NCBI GenBank assembly: GCA_030653435.1
Contig: JAURZI010000086.1
Coordinates: forward strand, 1-39,181
Origin: Methylovulum sp.
Lineage (GTDB): Bacteria > Pseudomonadota > Gammaproteobacteria > Methylococcales > Methylomonadaceae
Direction of reading: 5' to 3'
DNA length: 39,181 nt
The notes below the pieces were generated by a model, which worked only from the letters and a program-made list of their open reading frames with translations, made no database searches and was not told the origin of the DNA. Made by a program: the position numbers and the translations under genes. Positions within the stretch are counted from its first letter, which is position 1. Each line of letters opens with the position of its first letter. Shown piece by piece: positions 26,157-36,133 of this stretch.

Positions 26157-28664
26157 ATGCCTTATAGAGTATTCAAAAAAAGCCAGCCTAAATCCCATAT
26201 TACGGTACTTCCCGATTTAGGCATGGATGAACAGCATTTAACCGCTGATTTTAAACGTTATTACGGGCATCGGCTCGGCAGAGATGAAACCTGCCGGTCG
26301 CCGCATTATGCTTACGAAGCCTTGTCCTTGGCGGTTAGCGATAGGTTAATAGAGCGCTGGAAAAAAACTTATATTGCTTATAAACAGCAGGATTGTAAGC
26401 GTGGCTATTATTTGTCCATGGAGTTTTTAATGGGCCGAACGCTCAGCAACGCCGTGCTCAATCTTGGCATGGACGATGTTGTTGCGAAAGCCATGTATGG
26501 GCTGGGATTGGAACTGGAAGAGCTGATTGAAAGCGAGCCGGATGCCGGTCTCGGTAATGGGGGGTTGGGACGTTTGGCCGCCTGTTTTATTGATAGCTGT
26601 GCAACCTTGCAGTTACCGGTTACCGGTTATGGCTTGCGTTACGAATATGGCATGTTTTGCCAGGATGTGGTTAATGGCGAACAGGTGGAAAAGCCGGATC
26701 ATTGGCTGCGTAATGGCAATATGTGGGAAATTGAGCGAGCTGAATATACGCAACGGATCAAGTTTGGCGGCCATACAGAAACACATGTCGACGAACTAGG
26801 CAATAAAAAAGTCTATTGGGTGGATACGCATGATGTGCTTGCTGTGCCGTTTGACACACCGATACCTGGATACCGGAACGGTACTGTGAATACTTTGCGT
26901 TTATGGAAGGCGGCAGCGACTGAAGAATTTGATTTACAGGATTTTAACGCTGGTGATTATGCGGAGGCGGTCGAGGCAAAAAATACCGCCGAAAATATTA
27001 CTATGGTGTTATATCCGAATGACGCTAATGAAAACGGCAAGGCCTTACGTTTGCGCCAACAATATCTGTTGACATCGGCAAGCTTGCAAGATGTTATCGG
27101 CAGCTGGATAGGGCGGCATGGCAATGACTTTTCTGAATTTGCCGCAAAAAACTGTTTTCAGTTAAATGATACCCATCCCAGCATAGCGGTTGCCGAATTG
27201 ATGCGTTTGTTAATGGACAACCATGGTTTGTCTTGGGGACAAGCCTGGGACATTACAAGCAGCACCATGGCCTACACTAACCATACTTTGTTGCCGGAGG
27301 CGCTGGAGCGGTGGTCTGTGACCCTGTTTAAGCAATGGTTGCCCAGAATCATGGAAATCATCTTTGACATCAATGCCCATTTTCTGGCCGAGGTGTCTGC
27401 ACACTATCCCGGCGACAGGGATAGGCTCGCGCGCATGTCGCTGATTGAGGAGGGACATGAGCAATATGTCCGTATGGCTTATTTGGCCATCGTCGGCAGC
27501 TATTCCGTTAACGGGGTGGCTGTATTGCATTCGAAGTTGCTGCAACAAGGCTTGTTTCGCGATTTTTATGAGTTTTGGCCGCATAAGTTCAACAATAAAA
27601 CCAATGGGGTTACGCCTAGACGTTGGCTGGCAGCCTGCAACCCTGAATTGGCGACGTTGATCACGGAAACTATCGGTGAGGGGTGGATTACAGACTTATC
27701 GTTGTTGACTAAGCTTAAACCTTACGCTGATGATCAGGCGTTCCGTAAGCGTTGGTATGCGGTCCAACAGCAAGCCAAACAAAAATTGGTTGATTTTAAA
27801 AAGCTGGAGCTTGATGTTGATTTGCATGTCGATGCCCTGTTTGATGTGCAGGTTAAACGTGTTCATGAATACAAACGCCAGTTGCTGAATGTCTTGCATG
27901 TGATCCATCTGTATGACCGCATCAAGCGCGGCGATACCGAAAACTGGACGAAACGCTGTGTTTTGATTGGAGGTAAGGCCGCTCCCGGATATTTTATGGC
28001 GAAACGCATCATTAAGCTGATTAATAATGTTGCCAGCGTCATTAACCACGACCCTGATGTGGGCGATAAATTAAAATTGATTTTCCTGCCGAATTATCGT
28101 GTCTCGGCAATGGAAAAAATTTGCCCCGGTGCTGATCTTTCCGAGCAGATTTCAACTGCTGGCAAAGAGGCTTCAGGCACGGGCAATATGAAGTTTATGA
28201 TGAACGGCGCATTGACCATCGGTACGCTGGATGGTGCGAACATAGAAATCCGCGAGGAGGTCGGCGACGAAAACTTCTTCTTGTTTGGCTTGACTGAAGA
28301 GCAGGTTGAAGAAATGCGTCATCATTATGACCCGGTGTCGCTGATTAATCAGGATGAATGTCTGCAACGGGTAGTTAAACTGCTGGAATGCGGGCATTTT
28401 AACCAGTTTGAACCCGGTATTTTTGACCCGATCATCGCCTCCATAAAAAGTCCGCAAGATCCGTGGATGACGATTGCGGATTTCCGTAGTTTTGTCAACG
28501 CACAAAAACAAGTGGAAGCGGCTTATCAGGATAAAGAACGCTGGACGAAAATGAGCATATTGAATTGTGCGTCTAGCGGTAAGTTTTCTACCGATAGAAC
28601 CATCACTGAGTACAACAACGAAATTTGGAAACTCGACACTATCTGTATAGATAATAACTACTGA
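26157..28664 (+). CDS. glgP: Glycogen/alpha-glucan phosphorylase
   Basis: Pyridoxal-phosphate enzyme releasing glucose-1-phosphate from glycogen. The 835-residue length is typical. Visible are [21 protein letters not shown] near 82-102, [53 protein letters not shown], and the PLP-lysine segment [28 protein letters not shown]. The latter contains the Schiff-base lysine. It is about 9-12 kb from glgA/glgB and on the opposite strand, so breakdown and synthesis are controlled separately. trmL begins two bases after its stop. Confidence 0.96.
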   Translation: MPYRVFKKSQPKSHITVLPDLGMDEQHLTADFKRYYGHRLGRDETCRSPHYAYEALSLAVSDRLIERWKKTYIAYKQQDCKRGYYLSMEFLMGRTLSNAVLNLGMDDVVAKAMYGLGLELEELIESEPDAGLGNGGLGRLAACFIDSCATLQLPVTGYGLRYEYGMFCQDVVNGEQVEKPDHWLRNGNMWEIERAEYTQRIKFGGHTETHVDELGNKKVYWVDTHDVLAVPFDTPIPGYRNGTVNTLRLWKAAATEEFDLQDFNAGDYAEAVEAKNTAENITMVLYPNDANENGKALRLRQQYLLTSASLQDVIGSWIGRHGNDFSEFAAKNCFQLNDTHPSIAVAELMRLLMDNHGLSWGQAWDITSSTMAYTNHTLLPEALERWSVTLFKQWLPRIMEIIFDINAHFLAEVSAHYPGDRDRLARMSLIEEGHEQYVRMAYLAIVGSYSVNGVAVLHSKLLQQGLFRDFYEFWPHKFNNKTNGVTPRRWLAACNPELATLITETIGEGWITDLSLLTKLKPYADDQAFRKRWYAVQQQAKQKLVDFKKLELDVDLHVDALFDVQVKRVHEYKRQLLNVLHVIHLYDRIKRGDTENWTKRCVLIGGKAAPGYFMAKRIIKLINNVASVINHDPDVGDKLKLIFLPNYRVSAMEKICPGADLSEQISTAGKEASGTGNMKFMMNGALTIGTLDGANIEIREEVGDENFFLFGLTEEQVEEMRHHYDPVSLINQDECLQRVVKLLECGHFNQFEPGIFDPIIASIKSPQDPWMTIADFRSFVNAQKQVEAAYQDKERWTKMSILNCASSGKFSTDRTITEYNNEIWKLDTICIDNNY

Positions 28665-28666
28665 CC

Positions 28667-29137
28667 GTGTTCCATATCGTCTTGTACGAGCCTGAAATCC
28701 CGGCCAATACCGGCAATATTATACGCTTATGCGCGAATGCCGGTGCACAACTGCATTTGATCAAGCCCTTGGGTTTTGATTTGGATGACAAGAAATTGCG
28801 CCGGGCAGGCCTTGATTATCATGAATGGGTGACTGTGCAAGAGCACGATACGCTGGCTGATTTTATTGCCAAGGCCAAGCCGGGCAGGCTGTTTGCATTG
28901 ACTACCAAGGGTAAGCGTATCGTCAGTGATGCCCACTTTCAGGCGGGTGATACGTTTCTGTTTGGCCCTGAAACCAGGGGCTTGCCGGCAAATGTTCTGG
29001 CGGCGTTGCCGACTGAGGCATGCCTGTATTTGCCCATGCGCGAGGAAAGCCGCAGTCTGAATTTGTCGAATACCGTTGCGGTTGTTTTGTATGAAGCGTG
29101 GCGTCAGGTGTCTTTTTGTGGTGCGTCATTAAAATGA
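28667..29137 (+). CDS. trmL: tRNA (cytidine(34)-2'-O)-methyltransferase TrmL
   Basis: SPOUT-class enzyme methylating the wobble base of tRNA-Leu isoacceptors. The 156-residue protein shows [20 protein letters not shown] at 8-27, [18 protein letters not shown], and the knot segment [26 protein letters not shown]. The length matches E. coli TrmL (157). It starts with GTG two bases after glgP, with no separate promoter visible, so it should be cotranscribed and perhaps translationally coupled. Confidence 0.93.
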   Translation: MFHIVLYEPEIPANTGNIIRLCANAGAQLHLIKPLGFDLDDKKLRRAGLDYHEWVTVQEHDTLADFIAKAKPGRLFALTTKGKRIVSDAHFQAGDTFLFGPETRGLPANVLAALPTEACLYLPMREESRSLNLSNTVAVVLYEAWRQVSFCGASLK

Positions 29138-29141
29138 TAGG

Positions 29142-29156
29142 GCGCGCAAAGCGCGC
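29142..29156. terminator. Compact GC hairpin at the trmL/gpsA convergent ends
   Basis: gcgcgc (29142-29147) and gcgcgc (29151-29156) pair around an AAA loop, five bases after the trmL stop and touching the gpsA stop codon. It is placed to end both converging transcripts, but lacks T-runs. Confidence 0.4.
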
Positions 29157-30151
29157 TACTCTGGTTTCAATTCACGGCCCAGCAGATTTTCCACCGCAGC
29201 CAGCGGATCTAGATTTTCGTACAGCACCTTATATGTTTGCTCGGTAATCGGCATGTCTATGCGGTATTTTTTAGCGAGTGAGAAAATTTCTTTTGCAGCG
29301 GAAATGCCTTCAACTTCCTGGCCGATTTCCTGTAGTGCTGCCGTGACGCCCTTGCCTTGGCCCAGCGCCAAACCCAATCGGCGGTTTCTGGATTGGTTGT
29401 CGGTACAGGTCAAAATAAGGTCACCTAAGCCAGCCAAGCCCATAAATGTCTCTTGTTTGCCGCCCAATTGCAGTCCTAAACGAATGATTTCGGTTAGTCC
29501 GCGGGTAATCAATGCGGCTCGGGTATTGGCGCCTAGGCCTAGGCCGTCGGCAATGCCGGCTGCAATAGCCATGACGTTTTTTACGGCGCCACCGACTTCC
29601 ACGCCGATGACATCAGAACTGGTATAGGTACGGAAACGCGCGCCGTGCAGAATGTTCGCCAACTGCCTGGCAAAATCCTCTTGGTGTGAGGCGATAGTGA
29701 TCGCCGTAGGCAAGTCGGCTGCAACTTCACGGGCAAATGAGGGGCCTGAAATGATTGCCGCAGGCGTTTGTGATGAAAAAACGTCGGCGACGATGTCATG
29801 AAGCAAGCAACCATCATGTGGGTTAAAGCCTTTAGTGGCCCAAGCTATTTTTACATCATTTGACAAATAGGGCTTAAGCTGGGCCAATGTTGCCTTGAAG
29901 GCGTGGCTGGGTACGCAAACCAGCAGTATGTCACTAAAGCTGGCTATTTCGGCCAACTGGGACGTGACGTACAGATTCTCAGGAAAGCTTATGTCCGGCA
30001 AATAACGTTGATTCTGTTTGTGTTGCGCCAGTGTCGCGATATGGTCTGGGTTATGTCCCCACAATAAGGTCTGGCAACCGTTTCGGGCTGCCAGAATAGC
30101 GAGTGCTGTTCCCCAGGAGCCTGCGCCCAGGATAGCTATTTTTTGTGCCAT
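29156..30151 (-). CDS. gpsA: Glycerol-3-phosphate dehydrogenase [NAD(P)+]
   Basis: Makes sn-glycerol-3-phosphate from dihydroxyacetone phosphate for phospholipid synthesis. The 331-residue protein has the nucleotide-binding GAGSWGTALAIL at 9-20, VCVPSHAF, ISGPSFAREVA, GGAVKNVMAIAAGIADGLGLG with the catalytic lysine, and GLAGLGDLILTCTDNQSRNRRLG. The start overlaps the secB stop by one base. The secB-gpsA order is the same as in E. coli. Confidence 0.97.
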   Translation of the reverse strand: MAQKIAILGAGSWGTALAILAARNGCQTLLWGHNPDHIATLAQHKQNQRYLPDISFPENLYVTSQLAEIASFSDILLVCVPSHAFKATLAQLKPYLSNDVKIAWATKGFNPHDGCLLHDIVADVFSSQTPAAIISGPSFAREVAADLPTAITIASHQEDFARQLANILHGARFRTYTSSDVIGVEVGGAVKNVMAIAAGIADGLGLGANTRAALITRGLTEIIRLGLQLGGKQETFMGLAGLGDLILTCTDNQSRNRRLGLALGQGKGVTAALQEIGQEVEGISAAKEIFSLAKKYRIDMPITEQTYKVLYENLDPLAAVENLLGRELKPE

Positions 30152-30621
30152 CAGTTGATGGTTTCTGTGCTGGGCGCTTGTTGTTGCAGTTGTTGTAAAT
30201 GTTGGGCATACAGGGCGTCAAAATTTACCGGGGCCAAAAGCAGTTGAGGGAAGCCGCCTTTGGTCACCAAGTCAGAAATGGCTTCTCTGGCGTACGGGAA
30301 CAGGATGTTTGGACAGAAACTGCCGACCATGGGTCCCATTTCTTGGTCGCTAAAACCTGAGAGGGCAAATATGCCGGCTTGATTAACTTCAACAAGATAT
30401 GCGGTTGTTTCCCCGCATTTCACGGTAATGGTCACCGTTAAGGAAATCTCGTAGAGAGAGTTTTCTAACGGGGCGACATGGGTGCCAAGGTTAAAATCGA
30501 CAGTAGGTTCCCATTTTGCGGTGAATATACCGGGTGAGTTCGGCGTTTCAAATGAGAGGTCTTTGGTATAAAGTTTCTGGATAGAGAATTGTTTTTCTAC
30601 AGTGGTGTTTTCTTCAGCCAT
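30151..30621 (-). CDS. secB: Protein-export chaperone SecB
   Basis: Tetrameric chaperone delivering unfolded preproteins to SecA. The 156-residue protein (E. coli 155) has FSIQKLYTKDLSFETPNSP near 12-30, LEVNQAGIFA-like VEVNQAGIFALSGF, and LGSFCPNILFPYAREAISD-like GSFCPNILFPYAREAISD, then GGFPQLLLAPVNFDALY. It is followed by gpsA with a one-base overlap and preceded by the yibN-type rhodanese; the glutaredoxin gene grxC found in this position in E. coli is missing. Confidence 0.97.
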   Translation of the reverse strand: MAEENTTVEKQFSIQKLYTKDLSFETPNSPGIFTAKWEPTVDFNLGTHVAPLENSLYEISLTVTITVKCGETTAYLVEVNQAGIFALSGFSDQEMGPMVGSFCPNILFPYAREAISDLVTKGGFPQLLLAPVNFDALYAQHLQQLQQQAPSTETIN

Positions 30622-30683
30622 GATTAAGTATCCGTGGTTGCGTAAGTTTAAAGGGTGATGTTTTCAGTTAGTATTTTGTAATG

Positions 30684-31133
30684 CTACGCTTTTTCTTTGC
30701 TTTTTCGGTTTGATTTTATGGGTAACTTATAGTCGTTTTCCCACGCCTGCATGCCGCCGGTAATGGTGAAAACCTGTTCAAACCCTGCCTTGGTCAATAT
30801 TTTTCCGGCTGCGGCGGAACGTGTTCCGGTTTGGCAAGCTACCAGGACGGGTGTTTTTTTATATTGCTCCAGTTTTGCAAGCTCTCCAGGCAATTTGCCT
30901 AAGGAGATATTGATGGCGTTTTCAATATGATTGACAACAAATTCAGGCGGCTCACGCACGTCTATGACGACTGTGCTGCTATCGTTCATTTTAGCGACAG
31001 CGAGCAACGGCGATACCGTGTTGAATTTCTTAAAAGCAGTGTCAAAGAATTCCTGTATTAACAAATAAGTAACAACGGCTAGCGCAAGCGATAATATATA
31101 GTGGTGCAGAATAAATTCTATATAACGGTCCAT
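30684..31133 (-). CDS. Membrane-anchored rhodanese-like protein (YibN type)
   Basis: A 149-residue protein with one N-terminal membrane helix (about 10-27). A single rhodanese domain follows: VVIDVREPPEFVVNHIENAINI at 55-76 and the active-site loop Cys100-Gln-Thr-Gly-Thr-Arg105, expected to carry a persulfide. The C-terminus is basic. I start at 31133, where E. coli YibN relatives begin; an earlier ATG at 31199 would overlap the ArsR gene and add 22 non-conserved residues. It lies 40 bases downstream of the ArsR-family gene and upstream of secB. Confidence 0.85.
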   Translation of the reverse strand: MDRYIEFILHHYILSLALAVVTYLLIQEFFDTAFKKFNTVSPLLAVAKMNDSSTVVIDVREPPEFVVNHIENAINISLGKLPGELAKLEQYKKTPVLVACQTGTRSAAAGKILTKAGFEQVFTITGGMQAWENDYKLPIKSNRKSKEKA

Positions 31134-31173
31134 GGTGTTCGTTTTAGTTAGGTTTGTTGTAGTGGGGGCAAAG

Positions 31174-31491
31174 TCATCGATGTTGGGAGCAAAACACATC
31201 CCTCATCATTTCAATGAGCTGGGTCATGCGCGTATCGTCGATATAATAATAAACACGATTGGCTTCTTTTTTTGAGCCGAGTATGTTTTTTTCTCTAAGT
31301 ATTGATAAATGCTGGGAAATGTTGCTCTGGCTGGTGCCGACTTGTTCGACGATGTCCTGTACGCTGACGGATTTGTTGCCTAGCACGCACAATATTTTTA
31401 ACCGTAAAGGATGTGACATGGCTTTTAAGCAGCGCGCCGCTTTGGTTATGTCGGTGTCATCGTATAAAATATGGTCTACTTTAGTATCCAT
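31174..31491 (-). CDS. ArsR-family transcriptional regulator, possibly a persulfide sensor
   Basis: A 105-residue winged-helix repressor: AMSHPLRLKILCVLG at 24-38, recognition helix VGTSQSNISQHLSILREKNI at 51-70, and wing KKEANRVYYYIDD. The metal-site motif ELCVCDL of ArsR/SmtB is absent. Cys35 and Cys101 are 66 residues apart, the same spacing as the two sensing cysteines of SqrR (41/107) and BigR (42/108). These form sulfur bridges in response to persulfide. Located just upstream of a rhodanese gene, it is a good candidate for a sulfur-responsive repressor of that gene. It is divergent from gpmI across 273 bases. Confidence 0.82.
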   Translation of the reverse strand: MDTKVDHILYDDTDITKAARCLKAMSHPLRLKILCVLGNKSVSVQDIVEQVGTSQSNISQHLSILREKNILGSKKEANRVYYYIDDTRMTQLIEMMRDVFCSQHR

Positions 31492-31764
31492 GCAATCAAT
31501 ATAATGCGATTGGGTTATAGGGATTCCCTTTCAACAAAGCCCCCGTTAAGAATTATTTATACACAACTGTCACCAACGTGTATTAATATAACAATCACCG
31601 ATGATGTGGCTTACTTGGGCCAAACGACAAAACATCAGCATATCCTGTAAAATGATACCTTCTTTTTGTCATTTTGGGTAATGGATAATGCTGGCGCGCT
31701 CAGGAGCGGGCTGCATCCAGCGCAGCTACGGATTTTATTTTTAGTGTCAGGAGATCAATAAATC

Positions 31765-33309
31765 ATGTTAAACCGACCGAAGCCTTTAGTGTTGCTGATC
31801 CTTGACGGGTTCGGGCACTCAACTGACCAGGAAAACAATGCCATAGCCATGGCAAACACGCCTTGCTGGGATCAGTTGCAACAAGACTATCCTATGACCT
31901 ACCTGAACTGTTCCGGTCACGATGTCGGATTGCCCGATGACCAGATGGGCAATTCTGAAGTGGGTCATATCCACATAGGCTCAGGCCGTTATGTGCCTCA
32001 GGATTTTTCCAAAGTTAACGATGCGATAACAGACCATAGCTTTTTTACCAACCCGGTGCTCTGCCGCGCGGTCGATTTGGCTAAAGACCAGGGTAAGGCT
32101 TTGCATATTTTAGGGCTATTGTCGGCGGGCGGGGTGCATAGCCACGAAGACCAAATTGTTGCGATGGTCGAATTGGCAGCCAGCCGCGGCCTTAAGAAAA
32201 TCTATTTACATGGCTTTCTCGATGGCAGGGACGTGCCGCCGAAAAGCGCAAGCTCGTCAATAGGCTTGTTGGAGGCAAAATTCGCAGAGCTGGGCGTAGG
32301 CAGGATGGCGTCTATATCAGGCCGGTTTTATGCGATGGATAGGGACAACCGCTGGGACAGGGTCAAGCTAGGTTATGATTTGATTGCCAAAGGCGTGGCC
32401 GAATTCAGCGCAACGTCCGGGTTAGCGGGTTTGGAGGCGGCTTATGCCAGAGGCGAAACAGACGAATTTGTCTTGCCTACCGCCATTCTGGATGCTGATG
32501 GTCTGCCAGTTACGCTGGATCAGCAGGATTCAGTGGTGTTTATGAACTTTCGTGCGGACCGTGCCAGAGAAATTTCCCTGGCATTGACTTCACCAGCCTT
32601 CACTGAATTTGACAGAGGCCGTGGACCGCATACCGGTTATTTTTGTACGTTGACCGAATATCATCAGGACTTTGACTATGATATTGCTTTCCCTTCGGTT
32701 GACTTAAAAAACGGCTTGGGTGAAGTGATCTCGAATCAAGGCATGAAGCAATTAAGGCTGGCAGAAACTGAAAAATATGCACATGTCACTTTTTTTCTAA
32801 GTGGTGGCATTGATACGCCATTTCCGGGTGAAGACAGGATTTTGGTGCCATCGCCTAAGGTCAGGACTTATGACATGCAGCCGGAAATGAATTCGGTGGA
32901 AGTGACCGACCATCTCGTCGAAGCCATCACTGGCGGAAAATATGATGTCATTATCTGCAATTATGCCAATTGTGATATGGTTGGGCATACGGGAGTCATT
33001 CCTGCCGCCGTGCTCGCTGTGGAAGCGGTCGACCGCGCATTGTGCCGTATCGTTGAGGCCTTACAGAAAGTGGGGGGACGGTTGTTATTAACCGCCGATC
33101 ACGGCAATATCGAGCAAATGGTTGATAAGGTCACGGGTCAACCGCATACGGCACATACCACTAACCCAGTGCCTTTGGTTTATGTCTGCGGTGATGCGCC
33201 ACTGACGTCGGGGGGCAGTTTGTCAGACTTGGCACCCACGATGCTGGACATACTAGGCATTGAAAAGCCCATTGAAATGACCGGTAAGTCGCTGATCAAA
33301 GCAGCTTGA
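31765..33309 (+). CDS. gpmI: 2,3-bisphosphoglycerate-independent phosphoglycerate mutase
   Basis: Manganese-dependent glycolytic enzyme interconverting 3- and 2-phosphoglycerate. The 514-residue length equals E. coli GpmM. Features are [18 protein letters not shown] (metal-binding Asp14), the catalytic Ser64 in [32 protein letters not shown], and the C-terminal metal site [13 protein letters not shown] and [19 protein letters not shown] precedes the ATG. It starts the gpmI-envC-ctpA operon; gpmI-envC is also the E. coli order. Confidence 0.97.
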   Translation: MLNRPKPLVLLILDGFGHSTDQENNAIAMANTPCWDQLQQDYPMTYLNCSGHDVGLPDDQMGNSEVGHIHIGSGRYVPQDFSKVNDAITDHSFFTNPVLCRAVDLAKDQGKALHILGLLSAGGVHSHEDQIVAMVELAASRGLKKIYLHGFLDGRDVPPKSASSSIGLLEAKFAELGVGRMASISGRFYAMDRDNRWDRVKLGYDLIAKGVAEFSATSGLAGLEAAYARGETDEFVLPTAILDADGLPVTLDQQDSVVFMNFRADRAREISLALTSPAFTEFDRGRGPHTGYFCTLTEYHQDFDYDIAFPSVDLKNGLGEVISNQGMKQLRLAETEKYAHVTFFLSGGIDTPFPGEDRILVPSPKVRTYDMQPEMNSVEVTDHLVEAITGGKYDVIICNYANCDMVGHTGVIPAAVLAVEAVDRALCRIVEALQKVGGRLLLTADHGNIEQMVDKVTGQPHTAHTTNPVPLVYVCGDAPLTSGGSLSDLAPTMLDILGIEKPIEMTGKSLIKAA

Positions 33310-33312
33310 TCT

Positions 33313-34500
33313 GTGGATGGAAAAAAAATCGTTTTTTATTTTTTTCTGTGTTTATCGGCTCCATGCCTTTATGCTGAAAATTTCGACGAACCTAGTGAAT
33401 TTGATCCTGTTTCATCAGAGCAAACGGATAGTGGTCAAAACAATGCCGATGTGCAGAATGTCTTGGCAGAAATTGAGCAACGCTATGGTGAAACGGCCGC
33501 TTTATTGAAGTCCTTGCATGGGCAGATTGAACAGGAACGCCGTGTCCTGAATAAAATCAGGCGTGACATGCAGTCTTATCAGAATGAGATAGATAGAGAA
33601 AACAAAGAGCTGGTGGCTCAGGTTAGGGCCGCTTACCTGATGGGGCAGCAAGAAAAATTAAAATTGATGCTCAATCAGCAAGATCCAGGCTTATCGAGCC
33701 GGATGATGGTCTATTACGATTATTTTAATAGAGAACGCCTGGCAAAATTGGCGGCTATTGAGAAGACCATCAACCGCCTGGATCAGTTGGATAAGCAGAA
33801 GCAGGCGGAAACAGCGTTACTAGAGCAAAGTTTGGCACAAAAAAAATCAGAGCAGGCTATCCTTAACAAGTTAAGGGCGCAGCGCTCGGAATTGCTCGCA
33901 CAAGCGCCGGATGATTTTTCTTCAGATGGGCTGAGGCTAAGCCAATTAAAAGAAAACGAAAACAAGCTGAAGGCATTAATGGCATCGCTACATGGCCATG
34001 ATGATATTACGGTTACTGATACGGGACAGTCTGAAACCGGTGTTGACGGCATTGATGATGGACTGTCGGCTAGCGATAGTTTTTCAGCGCCTAACGGTAA
34101 GTTTTCAACGCTTAAAGGCAAATTGCAGTGGCCCGTCCGGGGCAAGGTGGTGCAAAACTTTGCCAGCTTGCAATCGGAAAACATTCAAAACGGCGTATTG
34201 ATTGATGCCAATGAAGGCGTGGAAGTGCATGCGGTGGCAAATGGAAAAGTGGCTTTTGCAGAATGGATGCAAAGTTACGGTTTCTTGATGATTATTGAGC
34301 ACGGTGAAGGGTATATGACGCTTTATGCGTTTAACCAGAGCCTTTACAAACACAAGAATGACGCAGTGGCTGCGGGTGAGGTGATTGCTGCTGTGGGGCA
34401 AAGCGGTGGGCGTAGCCAGCCGGGATTATATTTCGGCATACGCAGGCAAGGTATGCCGATTGATCCGCTTGAGTGGTGCCGTATGGGTAGTGGCAAATGA
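33313..34500 (+). CDS. envC: EnvC-type murein hydrolase activator
   Basis: Periplasmic activator of division amidases. The 395-residue protein has a signal peptide (about 1-21, ending CLYA), a long charged coiled coil (about 45-230), a flexible linker, and a C-terminal LytM/M23 domain (about 275-390). The zinc ligands of active M23 peptidases are missing (NGVLIDAN instead of the H-x3-D motif; LYFGIRR in place of the HxH motif). That is the degenerate, non-catalytic state expected of EnvC. GTG start three bases after gpmI, without a clear ribosome site, implies coupling. Confidence 0.88.
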   Translation: MDGKKIVFYFFLCLSAPCLYAENFDEPSEFDPVSSEQTDSGQNNADVQNVLAEIEQRYGETAALLKSLHGQIEQERRVLNKIRRDMQSYQNEIDRENKELVAQVRAAYLMGQQEKLKLMLNQQDPGLSSRMMVYYDYFNRERLAKLAAIEKTINRLDQLDKQKQAETALLEQSLAQKKSEQAILNKLRAQRSELLAQAPDDFSSDGLRLSQLKENENKLKALMASLHGHDDITVTDTGQSETGVDGIDDGLSASDSFSAPNGKFSTLKGKLQWPVRGKVVQNFASLQSENIQNGVLIDANEGVEVHAVANGKVAFAEWMQSYGFLMIIEHGEGYMTLYAFNQSLYKHKNDAVAAGEVIAAVGQSGGRSQPGLYFGIRRQGMPIDPLEWCRMGSGK

Positions 34501-34555
34501 CCAGTCATTAAATATAATGAGTGTAGACAATAGAGGATTTGGAGTTCTAAGACAC

Positions 34556-35872
34556 ATGCTAAAAAAGAAAACTATTTTAATTTTGTCCCTAGGCATAGTA
34601 CTGGGTGTTTTCATGGCGACTTGCGGCAGTGTCTTTGCTGATCGGGACAGCAGCGAGGCTGTGGCCGACACCGATACCTTGCCGTTTGAAGATTTGCGTA
34701 CATTTACCGAAATTTTTGGTCGGATCAAACGGGATTATGTCGAACCTGTTTCTGACAAAAAATTACTGGAAGACGCCGTCCGCGGTATGCTGAGTGGTCT
34801 TGACCCTCATTCGGCGTATCTTGTTGCCGATGAATACCAGGAATTAAAGGAAGGCACTACGGGGCAATTTGGCGGTTTAGGCATAGAAGTGACTATGGAA
34901 AACGGCTTTATTAAAGTGGTTTCGCCTATTGATGACACCCCCGCCCAAAAAGCAGGCATAAAGGCCGGAGACCTTATTGTCAGGTTGGATGATAAACCAG
35001 TCAAAGGCATGTCTTTGGCTGATGCGGTTAAAATGATGCGTGGTGAACCGGGCAGCAAAATTTTGTTGACGATAGTCCGCGAAGGCGAGGAAGCCCCGCT
35101 GAAAATAACGATAGCCCGCGACATCATTAAGGTTAAGAGCGTTAAGAGCCGGATGCTGGAAACTAGCTATGGCTATGTGCGTATCAGTAGCTTTCAATCC
35201 GGGACCGGCGACAACCTTAAAGAGGCATTAGCGGCCCTGAAAAAAGAAAACAAGGCCGATTTGAAAGGGCTGGTGCTGGATTTGCGTAATAATCCGGGTG
35301 GTGTTTTAAATGCCGCAGTTGAAGTCAGCGATGCTTTTTTAAAGGGCGGCCTTATTGTGTATACCGAAGGTCGGATTGAAAATTCGGAAATGCGCTTTAA
35401 TGCGGCGCCCGATGACCTGATTAATGATGCGCCGATAGTGGTGCTGATCAATGCCGGCTCTGCATCGGCTTCGGAGATTGTTGCCGGGGCATTGCAGGAT
35501 CAAAAGCGGGCTATCATTATGGGCGAAAAATCGTTCGGCAAAGGCTCTGTGCAAACGATACTGCCCACCAGTAACGGTGCTGCCGTTAAGCTGACCACGG
35601 CACGCTACTACACGCCTTCAGGCCGGTCGATACAGGCGGAAGGCATAGAGCCGGATATTGCCTTGGCGCATGTCAAGCTGGAATCCTTGGATAAATCAGA
35701 ATTCGTGCCGGTTAAAGAAGCTGATTTGTCAGGCCATTTACAGAATGGTAAAGAAAACAATAAAAAACTGGGTGAAGCGGAGGGCAAAGATAAGGATGCC
35801 CTGGAAATGAAAGATTATGCCTTGTCCGAGGCACTGAACTTATTAAAAGGCATAAGCATTTTGAAAAAATAA
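34556..35872 (+). CDS. ctpA: S41-family C-terminal processing peptidase
   Basis: Periplasmic serine protease with a PDZ domain. The 438-residue protein starts MLKKKTILIL with a signal segment to about residue 28, then the N-terminal region RDYVEPVSDKKLLEDAVRGML and LDPHSAYL. A PDZ domain (about 103-178) follows, then the catalytic domain with NAGSASASEIVAGALQD (Ser304) and GEKSFGKGSVQT (Lys329), the Ser-Lys dyad. An in-frame start at 34385 would overlap envC and add a non-conserved leader, so I prefer 34556. Last gene of the gpmI-envC-ctpA operon; a rho-independent terminator follows. Confidence 0.92.
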   Translation: MLKKKTILILSLGIVLGVFMATCGSVFADRDSSEAVADTDTLPFEDLRTFTEIFGRIKRDYVEPVSDKKLLEDAVRGMLSGLDPHSAYLVADEYQELKEGTTGQFGGLGIEVTMENGFIKVVSPIDDTPAQKAGIKAGDLIVRLDDKPVKGMSLADAVKMMRGEPGSKILLTIVREGEEAPLKITIARDIIKVKSVKSRMLETSYGYVRISSFQSGTGDNLKEALAALKKENKADLKGLVLDLRNNPGGVLNAAVEVSDAFLKGGLIVYTEGRIENSEMRFNAAPDDLINDAPIVVLINAGSASASEIVAGALQDQKRAIIMGEKSFGKGSVQTILPTSNGAAVKLTTARYYTPSGRSIQAEGIEPDIALAHVKLESLDKSEFVPVKEADLSGHLQNGKENNKKLGEAEGKDKDALEMKDYALSEALNLLKGISILKK

Positions 35873-35896
35873 GTCACAAATACCGCATCCAAAAAG

Positions 35897-35931
35897 CCCG
35901 AATCCAGCTATGCTTGGGTTCGGGTTTTTTT
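35897..35931 (+). terminator. Rho-independent terminator after ctpA
   Basis: cccgaatcca (35897-35906) pairs with tgggttcggg (35915-35924), a 10-base stem with one wobble, followed by seven T residues (35925-35931). The matching A-run on the left side lengthens the stem. It lies 25 bases past the ctpA stop and ends the gpmI-envC-ctpA transcript. Confidence 0.85.
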
Positions 35932-36093
35932 ATGGGGGATCAATTTACAGGGCATATGTTTTGCGCGCTTATGCTTGCGGCATTACAGCGCAGCGCGTAC
36001 CCAATATAAAAAAACCTATTGCGGCTGTTTAAAGTATTCGGCGGGAGGCGGGTGAGGTTAAATAGGGACAAGAACTGGCGTGCAGGTTGTGCT

Positions 36094-36120
36094 GACAGGA
36101 CGGAGCTTGTCCGTCCTGTC
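36094..36120. repeat. 10-base perfect inverted repeat before the small exported-protein gene end
   Basis: gacaggacgg (36094-36103) and ccgtcctgtc (36111-36120) are perfect arms around the 7-base loop agcttgt. It lies 13 bases past the 3' end of the minus-strand gene at 36134. It may end that transcript, but has no T-run; it may also be a dispersed palindromic repeat. The 160 bases to its left contain no gene. Confidence 0.5.
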
Positions 36121-36133
36121 TTAAAACTACCGC

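Noticed and set aside
30622-30683. A glutaredoxin gene (grxC) expected between yibN and secB
   Set aside because: Only 62 bases separate the two genes and neither protein carries a fused glutaredoxin domain, so grxC is absent here.
34385-34555. Upstream in-frame start for ctpA giving a longer protein
   Set aside because: It would lie inside envC and place a non-conserved 57-residue leader before the signal segment.
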